From Ornithinicoccus sp045032955 (GTDB lineage: Bacteria; Actinomycetota; Actinomycetes; Actinomycetales; Dermatophilaceae): a stretch of 64,000 nucleotides of DNA. Position numbers and translations under genes: made by a program. The stretch is from positions 214,472 to 278,471 of the forward strand of contig NZ_JBJFZU010000006.1 of NCBI RefSeq assembly GCF_045032955.1, written 5' to 3'. This document shows, piece by piece, positions 25,530 through 33,843 of the stretch (position 1 is its first letter; each line of letters starts with the position of its first letter). The notes under the pieces were generated by a model. It was not told where the DNA came from, did no database searches, and saw nothing but the letters and a program-made list of their open reading frames with translations.

Positions 25530-26831
25530 GTGAACCCGAGCACGGCCCTGCTGACCGACCACTACGAGCTGACGATGATCCAGGCGGCGCTGGCCAGCGG
25601 CCACGCGGACCGGCGCTGCGTCTTCGAGGCCTTCGCCCGCCGGCTCCCCGACGGGCGACGGTACGGCGTCGTCGCCGGGACCGGCCGGGCGCTCGAGGCG
25701 CTGCGCGACTTCCGCTTCGGGGAGGAGGAGCTGGACTTCCTGGCGCGGCAGCGGGTGGTGGACCGGCGCACCCTGGACTGGCTGGCCGACTACCGCTTCA
25801 CCGGCGACATCACCGGGTATGCCGAGGGCGAGGTCTACTTCCCCGGTTCACCGCTGCTGGTGGTCGAGTCGACCTTCGCGCAGGGGGTGGTGCTGGAGAC
25901 GCTCTTCCTGTCGATCCTGAACCACGACTCGGCGGTGGCCTCCGCGGCCTCCCGGATGAGCGGTGTCGCGCAGGACCGGCCCTGCGTGGAGATGGGGTCG
26001 CGCCGCACCCACGAGGAGGCGGCGGTGGCCTCCGCCCGGGCCGCCTACCTCGCCGGCTTCGCCTCCACCTCGAACCTGGAGGCGGGTCGCCGGCACGGCA
26101 TCCCGACGATGGGAACGGCCGCGCACTCCTACACGCTGCTGCACGGCGACGAGCGGGAGTCGTTCACCCACCAGCTCGCCAGCCTGGGGCCGGCCACCAC
26201 CCTGCTGGTGGACACCTACGACGTCACCGGTGCGGTGGACCTGGCGGTCGAGCTGGCCGGGACGGCGCTGGGCGGCGTCCGGCTGGACTCCGGCGACCTG
26301 GTGAACCAGGCCTTCGAGGTCCGGGCACAGCTGGACCGGCTGGGGGCCACGGACACCCGGATCGTGGTCACCTCGGACCTCGACGAGTACGCCATCGCCG
26401 CCCTGCAGGCCGCCCCGGTGGACGCCTACGGGGTCGGCACCAAGGTCGTCACCGGCTCCGGGCACCCCGCGGCGGGGATGGTCTACAAGCTGGTCAGCCG
26501 GGAGGGCGACGGCGGCGGGATGGAGGGGGTGGCCAAGGCCAGCAAGGACAAGGCGAGCGTGGGCGGTCGCAAGTACGCCCTGCGTCGACGCTCACCCGAG
26601 GGTGTCGCCACCGAGGAGATCGTCGGGATCAACGAGACGCCGGAGAACGACGGGGACGACCGGGGGCTGATGGTCCCGCTGGTCCGGGCGGGCGAGGTGG
26701 TCGCCCCCACCGACGTGCACACGGCCCGGGAGCACCACACGCTGGCCCGGGCGGAACTGCCACCCTCGGCGTGGCGGCTGTCCCAGGGGGACCCTGCCCT
26801 GCCGACGACCTACCTGGACGACTGGAGCTGA
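25530..26831 (+). CDS. pncB: Nicotinate phosphoribosyltransferase
   Basis: 433 residues; converts nicotinate and PRPP to nicotinate mononucleotide in NAD salvage. TALLTDHYELTMIQAAL at the N-terminus, the catalytic-region histidine in MGTAAHSYTLLHGDE, and PRPP-binding GGVRLDSGDL and YGVGTKVVT are intact. Start GTG 25530 is preferred over GTG 25521 because it sits 7 nt after the TAGGGT -10. The 3' end overlaps pncA by 22 bp tail-to-tail; the two enzymes act consecutively. Confidence 0.95.
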   Translation: MNPSTALLTDHYELTMIQAALASGHADRRCVFEAFARRLPDGRRYGVVAGTGRALEALRDFRFGEEELDFLARQRVVDRRTLDWLADYRFTGDITGYAEGEVYFPGSPLLVVESTFAQGVVLETLFLSILNHDSAVASAASRMSGVAQDRPCVEMGSRRTHEEAAVASARAAYLAGFASTSNLEAGRRHGIPTMGTAAHSYTLLHGDERESFTHQLASLGPATTLLVDTYDVTGAVDLAVELAGTALGGVRLDSGDLVNQAFEVRAQLDRLGATDTRIVVTSDLDEYAIAALQAAPVDAYGVGTKVVTGSGHPAAGMVYKLVSREGDGGGMEGVAKASKDKASVGGRKYALRRRSPEGVATEEIVGINETPENDGDDRGLMVPLVRAGEVVAPTDVHTAREHHTLARAELPPSAWRLSQGDPALPTTYLDDWS

Positions 26832-27391
26832 GCGCCGGCCGCCTGCATGGCCTCCAGGGCCTGCTCGGTGGTCTCCGGGGCGACCCCGGCGCACAGCGAG
26901 GTCAGCACCGTCGTCCCCAGGCCGGCCGCCAGGGCGTCCAGGACGGTGGCCCGCACGCAGTGGTCGGTGGCCAGGCCGCACACGTCCACCTCGGCGACGC
27001 CCCGTTCGGTCAGCCACTCCCCCAGGCCGGTGCGTCGTCCGTGCACCTCCGCCCAGCCCTCGAACCCGCTGTAGGCGGCCTCCCGCTCCCCTTTTCGGAA
27101 GACCTCCTGGACGTGCTCAAGGGCACCGGCCAGCTCGGGCCGGAAGTCCGCCCCCTGGGTGCCGACCTTGCAGTGCACCGGCCAGGAGTCGCGGTAGTCG
27201 GGGTCCTCGGACCAGTGGTCGCCCGGGTCGATGTGCCAGTCCGCGGTCGCGACGACCGCGGCGTAGTCGCGCGCGTGCCGTTCGACGTGCTCGCTGATCA
27301 GGGTCGCGACCTCGACCCCGCCGGGGACCGCCAGCGAGCCGCCCTCGCAGAAGTCGTGCTGGACGTCCACGATGATCAGCGCTCGGCTCAT
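26810..27391 (-). CDS. pncA: Nicotinamidase / isochorismatase-family hydrolase
   Basis: 193 residues. Catalytic triad: Asp in IIVDVQHDFCEGG, Lys in VHCKVGTQGADF, Cys in VDVCGLATDHCVRAT. The metal-site histidines are in DWHIDPGDHW. It deamidates nicotinamide to nicotinate, the substrate of the adjacent PncB. ATG 27391 follows CGGGGT; an earlier in-frame start would add 8 residues. Confidence 0.94.
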   Translation of the reverse strand: MSRALIIVDVQHDFCEGGSLAVPGGVEVATLISEHVERHARDYAAVVATADWHIDPGDHWSEDPDYRDSWPVHCKVGTQGADFRPELAGALEHVQEVFRKGEREAAYSGFEGWAEVHGRRTGLGEWLTERGVAEVDVCGLATDHCVRATVLDALAAGLGTTVLTSLCAGVAPETTEQALEAMQAAGAQLQSSR

Positions 27392-27459
27392 ACCCCGATG
27401 GTGCCAGACCGGCACGGGTGGTGGCCGGGGTCCACCCGCGGGGTCGGCGGCGGCGCTGC

Positions 27460-28773
27460 TCAGCTGGTGCTGAAGACCTCGTCCTGACCGGGCGGGTCCT
27501 GGCGGGGTCGCCCGCCGGCCAGACCGCGGACCCAGGACCGGGCATACTCCCCGTCGTCCACCGCGGCGCCGGCCTCGCCGAGCTCCAGCGGCCGGAAGGT
27601 GTCGACCATGACCGCGGTCTCGTCGAAGTACTCGACCCCGATGGAGGCCTCGGTGGCCCCGGGCTGGGGACCGTGCGCGTGCCCGCCCGGGTGCACCGAG
27701 ATCGACCCGAGGCCGATGCCGCTGCCCTTGCGGGCCTCGTAGTCGCCGGCGACGTAGAACATGATCTCGTCGGAGTCCACGTTGGAGTGGTAGTACGGCA
27801 CCGGGATCGACAGCGGGTGGTAGTCCACCTTGCGGGGTACGAAGTTGCAGACGACGAAGTTCGTGCCCTCCCAGACCTGGTGCACCGGCGGCGGCTGGTG
27901 GACCCGGCCGGTGATCGGCTCGAAGTCGGCGATGTTGAGCACGTAGGGGTAGAGGCAGCCGTCCCAGCCGACGACGTCGAAGGGGTGGAAGGGGTAGGTG
28001 TGGATCGTCCCGACCATCCCGCCGCTCGCGTGCTCACCGGTGCCGCGGTGCTTGATGTAGACGTCGGTCGGCTGGTCGGCGTCGGCGCCCACGTGCTCGG
28101 CGAGCAGCGGCCCCTCGGGCAGGCGCAGGTCGCGCTCGCAGTACGGCGCGTGCTCCAGCAGCTGGCCGAACCTCGACAGGTAGCGCTTGGGCGGACCGAG
28201 GTGGCTGTTGGCCTCGATGCAGTAGGCCCGCAGCGGCTCGACGTACCCGGGGTCGCCTTCGACCAGCGGGACCCAGCGGTGCGTGGTGGCGCGGGGGATG
28301 ATCATGTAGTCGCCCTCACCGACGACGAAGGACCCGAAGACGGTCTCCACCCGCGCCCCGCCACGCTCGAGGTAGACGCACTCGTCGCCGATACCGTTGC
28401 GGTAGTAGGGACTCGGGGTGTCCGCGACCACGTAGCAGAGCCGGACGTCGGCGTTGCCCAGCACCAGCCGGCGTCCGGTGACCACGTCCACGCCGGCCTG
28501 CAGCCCGCCCTCGGCCGCTTCGTCGGTGAACAGGTCGTGCAGGGTCAGGTGGCGGGGCACCAGCGGGTGGTTGGGGGTGGTGGCGAAGTCGCCGAGGTCC
28601 CAGACCCGGGCGTCGGCGATGGCAGAGGGGATGTTGCGGTGGTAGAGCAGGGAGGAGTCGGAGGAGAAGCCCTCCTCCCCCATCAGCTCCTCGTAGTAGA
28701 GGTTGCCCTCGGGGTCCCGGTGCTGGGTGTGCCGCTTGGGGGGCACCGCCCCCCGGTGCTGGTAGTGCGCCAT
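27460..28773 (-). CDS. hmgA: Homogentisate 1,2-dioxygenase
   Basis: 437 residues; opens the homogentisate ring to maleylacetoacetate. The iron-site region PPPVHQVWEGTNFVVCNFVPR and the C-terminal SVHPGGHAHGPQPG are well conserved. ATG 28773 has GGGAGG at 6 nt, so this mRNA has a leader, unlike the divergent gene. A perfect palindrome lies 20-36 nt upstream (28793-28809). Together with hppD and fahA it forms a tyrosine-degradation block; maleylacetoacetate isomerase is not recognisable in the window. Confidence 0.96.
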   Translation of the reverse strand: MAHYQHRGAVPPKRHTQHRDPEGNLYYEELMGEEGFSSDSSLLYHRNIPSAIADARVWDLGDFATTPNHPLVPRHLTLHDLFTDEAAEGGLQAGVDVVTGRRLVLGNADVRLCYVVADTPSPYYRNGIGDECVYLERGGARVETVFGSFVVGEGDYMIIPRATTHRWVPLVEGDPGYVEPLRAYCIEANSHLGPPKRYLSRFGQLLEHAPYCERDLRLPEGPLLAEHVGADADQPTDVYIKHRGTGEHASGGMVGTIHTYPFHPFDVVGWDGCLYPYVLNIADFEPITGRVHQPPPVHQVWEGTNFVVCNFVPRKVDYHPLSIPVPYYHSNVDSDEIMFYVAGDYEARKGSGIGLGSISVHPGGHAHGPQPGATEASIGVEYFDETAVMVDTFRPLELGEAGAAVDDGEYARSWVRGLAGGRPRQDPPGQDEVFSTS

Positions 28774-28792
28774 CGTCCGCCTCCCGTCCAGC

Positions 28793-28809
28793 CGTCCGAC
28801 TATCGGACG
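28793..28809. promoter_or_regulatory. Palindromic operator candidate, hmgA / 28852 intergenic
   Basis: A perfect inverted repeat CGTCCGA-CTA-TCGGACG. It is 20-36 nt upstream of hmgA and centred about 51 bp upstream of the predicted start site of the divergent gene. An IclR-type regulator is encoded at 34391-35053 and is a candidate ligand; this pairing is inference. Confidence 0.55.
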
Positions 28810-28851
28810 ACACCGTCACTCCTGCTGTCACCATGCAGTAGCGTGCTCGGC

Positions 28852-29775
28852 ATGTCAACGAGCGGGCGAGGACATGCTGCGCTGCTCGCCGGGTGGGTCG
28901 ACGACGCCGCGGTCTTCCCGCCCGGCAGCTCCCCGCTCCCGCAGGCCTGGCGCGATCATCGGGCGCTGCGCGCCGGGAGGTATGCCGGCCTGCTGGGTCC
29001 GCTGCTCATCGGCACCTCCATGGCGCCCGGTCTGGTGGAGCTGCTGACCGGCGCGGACGGACCGGCGGTGGCCGAGGAGCCCACCGCGCTCGCCGTGGTG
29101 GCCCGGCCGGGGACCAGGGTCGAGGAGCTGCTCGAGGCCGTGGACCTGCTGCGCGGCTGCCCCGCCCTGCGGCTGGTCGGTGTGGAGCTCGCCGAGCCCG
29201 CCCCCGCAGATCTGGACCGGGTCCTGGACCTGGCGCACCGGCTGGGTGCGGGCACCGCGGTCGAGCTGTCCCGGGACGCCCCGGCGTCGGCCTTCGAGGC
29301 GCTGGCCGAGCGTGCCGTGCGTGGTGGCCGGGCCGACGAGGCCGGTTCGCCGGACCACCCACCCGTGCTCGCCAAGCTCCGCACCCAGGCCACCGCCGGG
29401 TCGCCCCCACCCACCCCCGGCGAGCTGGCCCGTTTCCTGGTCCGGGCATACCGCGCGGGGCTGCCGGTCAAGCTCACCGGTGGGCTGCACCGGGCCGTGC
29501 GGCACGGCACCGGGGACGACGCCGAGCACGGCTGCCTCAACGTGCTGGTGGCGGCCGGTGAGCTGGGCCGCGGTGCCGACCAAGACCTCGACGCCCTGGT
29601 GCGGATCCTGGAGCTCCGGACCCCGGAGCCGCTGGTGGGTGCCCTGCGGGACTGGACCCCGCAGGAGGGGACGGTGGCCCGCACGCTCTTCCGCTCCTTC
29701 GGGTGCTGCGGTGTCCTGGACCCGATCGGCGACCTGGCCGACCTCGGCCTGCTGACCGCGCCCGGCCTGCCCTGA
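28852..29775 (+). CDS. Conserved hypothetical protein of the homogentisate cluster
   Basis: 307 residues, no named family recognised. Alternating hydrophobic strands and helices suggest an alpha/beta (possibly TIM-like) fold: LLIGTSMAPGLVELL, LRLVGVELAEPAPADLDRVL, PPVLAKLRTQAT, LPVKLTGGLHRAVRHG and HGCLNVLVAAGEL. A Cys-Cys pair occurs in FRSFGCCGVLDPIGDL near the C-terminus. It is 33 bp upstream of fahA and divergent from hmgA, so it probably acts in homogentisate breakdown. A -10 TAGCGT (28839-28844) ends 7 nt before the ATG. It might supply the missing isomerase step, without direct evidence. Confidence 0.72.
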   Translation: MSTSGRGHAALLAGWVDDAAVFPPGSSPLPQAWRDHRALRAGRYAGLLGPLLIGTSMAPGLVELLTGADGPAVAEEPTALAVVARPGTRVEELLEAVDLLRGCPALRLVGVELAEPAPADLDRVLDLAHRLGAGTAVELSRDAPASAFEALAERAVRGGRADEAGSPDHPPVLAKLRTQATAGSPPPTPGELARFLVRAYRAGLPVKLTGGLHRAVRHGTGDDAEHGCLNVLVAAGELGRGADQDLDALVRILELRTPEPLVGALRDWTPQEGTVARTLFRSFGCCGVLDPIGDLADLGLLTAPGLP

Positions 29776-29808
29776 CCCGATACCCGACCGCCCTACCCGA
29801 GGAGATCG

Positions 29809-31014
29809 ATGCACCCGTTCGACCTGTCCGACGACCACCCCTTCGGCCCGCACCACCTGCCCTACGGCGCGGTGAGCGAGCCGGGTGGACGACCGCAGCT
29901 GGCGGTCCGGCTCGGGGAGCACGCGCTCGACCTGTCCGGCGTCGCCGCCGGCACCCCGTGGGAGCAGGCGGTGGGCGAGCCCACCCTGAACGCGCTGCTC
30001 GAGCTGGGTCCGTCCGCCTGGGGCGGGCTGCGGGCACACCTGCAGGAGCTGCTCCGCGACCCTGCGCGGCGGGGCGAGGTGGAGCCCCACCTGCGTCCGC
30101 TCGACGGGCTCACCGAGCACCTGCCGGTCGACGTCAAGGACTACGTCGACTTCTACGCCAGCGAGCAGCACGCCACGAACGTCGGCTCGATCTTCCGCCC
30201 CGACGGGGACCCGTTGACGCCGAACTGGAAGCACCTGCCGATCGGCTACCACGGACGCTCCTCCACGGTCGTCGTCTCCGGGACCCCGGTGACCCGACCG
30301 ACGGGGCAGCGCAAGGCCCCGCAGGACAGCGCCCCCACCTTCGGGCCGAGCACCAAGCTCGACATCGAGGCCGAGCTGGCGTTCGTGGTGGGTGGCGGCA
30401 CCCCGGTCGGGTCCCGGGTGGGTGTGGACGAGGCGGCGGGGCACCTCTTCGGAGTGGCGCTGTTCAACGACTGGTCGGCGCGTGACATCCAGGCCTGGGA
30501 GTACGTCCCGCTCGGCCCGTTCCTGGGCAAGAGCTTCGCCAGCTCGATGGCGGCCTGGGTCACCCCGATGGAGGCGCTGCGCGCCGCCCGGGTGCCGCTG
30601 CCGGAGCAGGACCCGGTCCCGATGGACTACCTGAGGGGGCAGGGCGACTCCCTCTTCGGGCTCGACCTGACGATGGAGGTGCGGCTGCGGGACACCGTGG
30701 TGGCGCGTCCGCCCTACGCGACGATGTACTGGTCGCCGACGCAGATGCTGGCGCACCTGACCGTGAACGGGGCCGCCCTCACCAGCGGTGACCTCTTCGC
30801 CTCGGGCACCACCTCCGGTGCCGGTGCGGGCGAGCTCGGGTCGTTGCTGGAGCTGACCTGGAACGGCAGCCGGCCGCTCAGCCTGGACGACGGGCGCAGC
30901 CGCACCTTCCTCGAGGACGGGGACACGGTGACGATCACCGCGACCGCCCCCGGGCCGGGGGGCAGCGTGATCGGGCTGGCCGAGGTGAGCGGCACCATCA
31001 CCCCGGCCGGCTGA
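29809..31014 (+). CDS. fahA: Fumarylacetoacetase
   Basis: 401 residues; hydrolyses fumarylacetoacetate to fumarate and acetoacetate. DYVDFYASEQHATNVG holds the first metal ligand and catalytic His; KLDIEAELAFVVG and FNDWSARDIQAWEYVPLGPF supply further metal ligands. An N-terminal FAA-specific domain precedes. The gene follows the unassigned ORF by 33 bp with GAGGAG before the ATG. It converges on the RDD gene with only 3 bp between stops. Confidence 0.97.
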   Translation: MHPFDLSDDHPFGPHHLPYGAVSEPGGRPQLAVRLGEHALDLSGVAAGTPWEQAVGEPTLNALLELGPSAWGGLRAHLQELLRDPARRGEVEPHLRPLDGLTEHLPVDVKDYVDFYASEQHATNVGSIFRPDGDPLTPNWKHLPIGYHGRSSTVVVSGTPVTRPTGQRKAPQDSAPTFGPSTKLDIEAELAFVVGGGTPVGSRVGVDEAAGHLFGVALFNDWSARDIQAWEYVPLGPFLGKSFASSMAAWVTPMEALRAARVPLPEQDPVPMDYLRGQGDSLFGLDLTMEVRLRDTVVARPPYATMYWSPTQMLAHLTVNGAALTSGDLFASGTTSGAGAGELGSLLELTWNGSRPLSLDDGRSRTFLEDGDTVTITATAPGPGGSVIGLAEVSGTITPAG

Positions 31015-31017
31015 GGG

Positions 31018-31857
31018 TCAGCGGTTCTTGACGACGTTGGTCTTGGCGACCTTGTCGTGGATGGCCTGCTTCTTGCTGTCCCAGAGCGGCCACAGCACGT
31101 TGATGAGGTTGAACAGGCCGAGCACGCTCAGCGCGGCGTTGAGCTGGGCGATCAGGCCGACCCCCTGGTAGACCAGCGCCCGCATCACCGAAGGGCCCCA
31201 GCCGATCTTGCCGGGCTCGTCCCGCAGGCGGACCCGCAGCCCGGTGATGAGCTTGCCGACGGTGCCCCCGGCCAGGCTCACCATCACCACCTCGTAGAGG
31301 ATGCCGATGATGCCGAGGGTCAGGGTCCAGCGCAGCTGCAGCGCGACCAGCTCGGCCGGCGGCGGGGCGAACGGGTCGTCCATCGTGGCCGCCCAGTCCA
31401 TGTAGCCCTGGAAGAACCCGGGCACCAGGAAGGTGGCCAACGCCCCGCCGACGATCCCGATCAGGAGACCGTCCAGGATCCGGGCCCCCACCCGGTGCCA
31501 CCAGCCGGCCAGCGGTTGGCCGTCCGGGGTGCTGGGTACGTTCTGCTGCTGGTAGCCCCCCGGCGTCATCTGCCCCTGCCACTCGCCCTGGTAAGGGCTC
31601 TGCCCGGTCTGGCCGGCGTAGGGGTTGGGCTGGCCGTAGCCGCCCTGCTGCTGTCCGTACCCCTGCTGGCCGTAGCCGCCCTGCTGCTGGCCGTGCCCCT
31701 GGGTGGACCCCTGCTCCCCCGGTGCCTGCCACTGACCGGCCCGGTCCAGGTTGGGCTTCTGCTTGGGGGCCGTGTGGTTGGTCCACTGCACGCCGTCCCA
31801 GTACCGAAGGTTCGCGTCGTCCTGGGGGTCGTCGTACCACCCTGCTTGCTGACTCAT
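31018..31857 (-). CDS. DUF2510 + RDD-domain membrane protein
   Basis: 279 residues. N-terminal DUF2510 (AGWYDDPQDDANLRYWDGVQWT), a low-complexity Gln/Gly/Tyr linker with repeated QQGGYGQ units, then an RDD domain starting AGWWHRVGARILDGLLIG with three predicted membrane helices. The role of such proteins is unknown, possibly transport or stress related. The linker DNA is internally repetitive. -10 TAGGCT (31865-31870, minus) ends 7 nt before the ATG, indicating a leaderless mRNA. Confidence 0.9.
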   Translation of the reverse strand: MSQQAGWYDDPQDDANLRYWDGVQWTNHTAPKQKPNLDRAGQWQAPGEQGSTQGHGQQQGGYGQQGYGQQQGGYGQPNPYAGQTGQSPYQGEWQGQMTPGGYQQQNVPSTPDGQPLAGWWHRVGARILDGLLIGIVGGALATFLVPGFFQGYMDWAATMDDPFAPPPAELVALQLRWTLTLGIIGILYEVVMVSLAGGTVGKLITGLRVRLRDEPGKIGWGPSVMRALVYQGVGLIAQLNAALSVLGLFNLINVLWPLWDSKKQAIHDKVAKTNVVKNR

Positions 31858-31932
31858 GCCGCTCAGCCTAGCCGCGACGGCGCCGCGTCAGGACGAGCGG
31901 CGCCGGGCATACCTGCGGGCCGGTATGCCGAA

Positions 31933-31966
31933 CGGTGGGTGACGCATCCCAGTGCGTCACCCACCG
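31933..31966 (-). terminator. Hairpin terminator after hppD
   Basis: A perfect 14-bp stem, CGGTGGGTGACGCA (31933-31946) / TGCGTCACCCACCG (31953-31966), with a 6-nt loop. It begins 18 bp beyond the hppD stop. No T-run on the minus strand beyond two Ts. Confidence 0.8.
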
Positions 31967-31983
31967 TCCGTGTCCGGCCCCGG

Positions 31984-33210
31984 TCAGAGGTTGCCGCGAC
32001 GCTCCTGCTCGCGCTCGATCGCCTGGAAGAGGGCCTTGAAGTTGCCCTTGCCGAAGCCGAGGGACCCGTGCCGCTCGATCAGCTCGAAGAACACGGTGGG
32101 CCGGTCCTGCACCGGGCGGGTGAAGATCTGCAGCAGGTAGCCGTCCTCGTCCCGGTCCACGAGGATGCCGCGCTTCTTGAGCTCCTCGATGGGCACCCGG
32201 ACCTCACCGATCCGCTCGCGCAGGCCGGCGTCCTCGTAGTAGGAGTCCGGCGTCTCCAGGAACTCGACACCGTTCGCACGCATGTGGTCGACGGTGGAGA
32301 GGATGTCCCCGGTCGCCACCGCGAGGTGCTGGGCACCGGGTCCGCGGTAGAACTCCAGGTACTCGTCGATCTGGCTCTTCTTCTTCGCGATCGCCGGCTC
32401 GTTCAGCGGGAACTTGACCCGGTGGTTGCCGTTGGCGACGACCTTGGACATGAGCGCGGAGTAGTCGGTGGCGATGTCGTCACCGATGAACTCGGCCATG
32501 TTCGTGAAGCCCATGACCTTGTTGTAGAAGGTCACCCACTCGTCCATCTTGCCGAGCTCGACGTTGCCGACGATGTGGTCGAGGGCCTGGAAGAGGCGCT
32601 TCGGCTCGCCCTCGCGCTTGGCGTAGCCGGAGGTCCGCTCCACGTACCCGGGCAGGTAGGGACCGTCGTAGGTCCGGCCCTCCACGGTGCGCTGGACCAG
32701 GGTGTGCCGGGTCTCGCCGTACGTGGCGATGGCCGCCACCCGCACGGTGCCGTGCTCGTCGCTGAGGTTCTCGGGCTCGCGCAGGATGGTGGCGCCGACG
32801 GACCGTGCGTGCTCGATGCACCGGTCGACGTCGGGGACCTCGAGGGAGATGTCGACGACGCCGTCGCCGTGCCGGCGCACGTGGTCGTGCAGGGTGCTCT
32901 CGGGGTCGACTCCGCCGGTGATCACGAAGCGGATCGAGCCGGACTTCAGGACGAACGCCTTGTGGTCGCGGTTGCCGGTCTCCGGGCCGGAGTAGCCGAC
33001 CAGCTCCATCCCGAAGGCGGACTGGTAGAAGTGCGTCGTCTGGGTGGCGTTGCCCACGACGAAGTGGATGGCGTCCCAGCCGGTCACCGGGAAGACGTCC
33101 GTGCTCTCGTCGTAGGGGACCAGACCGACGAGCTGCTTGAGCTGGTCCAGCTCGAGGTCGGCCTCGCGCTCCTGGTCGGTCAGTTGGTTGGGGTCGGACA
33201 CCGTAGTCAT
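31984..33210 (-). CDS. hppD: 4-hydroxyphenylpyruvate dioxygenase
   Basis: 408 residues; forms homogentisate from 4-hydroxyphenylpyruvate. Two VOC domains with iron ligands in RLFQALDHIVGNV, GAQHLAVATGDIL and FFELIERHGSLGFGKGNF. It is divergent from the Lrp/AsnC gene and separated from hmgA/fahA by only one gene plus terminator. Two Lrp-like palindromes lie in the 107-bp divergent gap, so the product is probably controlled by that regulator. Confidence 0.97.
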   Translation of the reverse strand: MTTVSDPNQLTDQEREADLELDQLKQLVGLVPYDESTDVFPVTGWDAIHFVVGNATQTTHFYQSAFGMELVGYSGPETGNRDHKAFVLKSGSIRFVITGGVDPESTLHDHVRRHGDGVVDISLEVPDVDRCIEHARSVGATILREPENLSDEHGTVRVAAIATYGETRHTLVQRTVEGRTYDGPYLPGYVERTSGYAKREGEPKRLFQALDHIVGNVELGKMDEWVTFYNKVMGFTNMAEFIGDDIATDYSALMSKVVANGNHRVKFPLNEPAIAKKKSQIDEYLEFYRGPGAQHLAVATGDILSTVDHMRANGVEFLETPDSYYEDAGLRERIGEVRVPIEELKKRGILVDRDEDGYLLQIFTRPVQDRPTVFFELIERHGSLGFGKGNFKALFQAIEREQERRGNL

Positions 33211-33261
33211 GGGTGGAGCGTGGCGCGGGCCCCGTCGGGACGCAACCCCGACGTCTGGCGG

Positions 33262-33276
33262 TGCACAGTCTGTGCA
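33262..33276. promoter_or_regulatory. Lrp/AsnC operator candidate, site 1
   Basis: Perfect inverted repeat TGCACA-GTC-TGTGCA in the hppD/lrp divergent gap. Its centre is 41 bp (about four helical turns) from the second site. Confidence 0.55.
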
Positions 33277-33303
33277 TATTGCTCTGCCATCGACCCAGGA
33301 TGC

Positions 33304-33316
33304 TGCACACTGTGCG
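33304..33316. promoter_or_regulatory. Lrp/AsnC operator candidate, site 2, overlapping the regulator's own -10
   Basis: GCACA-C-TGTGC (33305-33315), the same half-sites as site 1 but closer together. It overlaps CACACT (33307-33312), a -10-like hexamer ending 6 nt before the regulator's ATG, so binding here would repress the regulator. Confidence 0.5.
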
Positions 33317-33317
33317 T

Positions 33318-33791
33318 ATGCCGCATCCGATCGACGATCTCGACGCCCGCCTGCTGGCCCTGCTCGAGGAGGACCCCCAGGTCGGGGTGCTCGGTGCCTC
33401 CCGTCGACTGGGGGTGGCCCGGGGCACGGTGCAGAGCCGGCTGGACAAGCTGGTGGCCCGAGGCGTGATCCGCAGCTTCGCCCCGCAGCTGGACCCGGTC
33501 GGCCTGGGCTACCCGGTGACCGCCTTCTCCACCCTGGAGATCCGGCAGGGCACCGGGGGCGGACCGGTCCTGGAGCACCTGCACGACATCCCCGAGGTGC
33601 TGGAGGCGCACACCATCACCGGCTCCGGGGACCTGATGGTGCGGATCGTGGCCCGCGACAACGCCGACCTGCAGCGGGTGATCGACCTGGTGGTGATGCA
33701 CGAGCACGTGGAGCGTTCCTCCACCCTGATCGCGCTCTCCACCCGCATCCCGCACCGGACCCGGCCGCTGGTCGAGCGCGCGCTGAGCTGA
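33318..33791 (+). CDS. Lrp/AsnC-family transcriptional regulator
   Basis: 157 residues. N-terminal winged HTH (IDDLDARLLALLEEDP, VLGASRRLGVARGTVQSRLDKL) and C-terminal RAM effector domain (VLEAHTITGSGDLMVRIVARD). Divergent from hppD, suggesting control of tyrosine catabolism with an aromatic amino acid or its keto acid as effector. ATG 33318 follows the -10-like CACACT at 6 nt. An upstream in-frame start would add 35 residues that resemble no HTH extension. Confidence 0.92.
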   Translation: MPHPIDDLDARLLALLEEDPQVGVLGASRRLGVARGTVQSRLDKLVARGVIRSFAPQLDPVGLGYPVTAFSTLEIRQGTGGGPVLEHLHDIPEVLEAHTITGSGDLMVRIVARDNADLQRVIDLVVMHEHVERSSTLIALSTRIPHRTRPLVERALS

Positions 33792-33804
33792 GCCCCGGTG
33801 AACC

Positions 33805-33833
33805 GGGCCGGGCCGGGCCGGGCCGACCGGGCC
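33805..33833. repeat. GGGCC pentanucleotide tandem repeat
   Basis: Four contiguous GGGCC units (33805-33824) plus a fifth at 33829, in the 52-bp convergent gap between the Lrp gene and the DUF6226 gene. It may help terminate transcription; slippage could vary the copy number. Confidence 0.6.
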
Positions 33834-33843
33834 GTCGAACGGG

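Noticed and set aside
31560..31710. Repetitive DNA in the RDD gene as a non-coding repeat element
   Set aside because: The repeats keep reading frame and encode the QQGGYGQ linker typical of this protein type.
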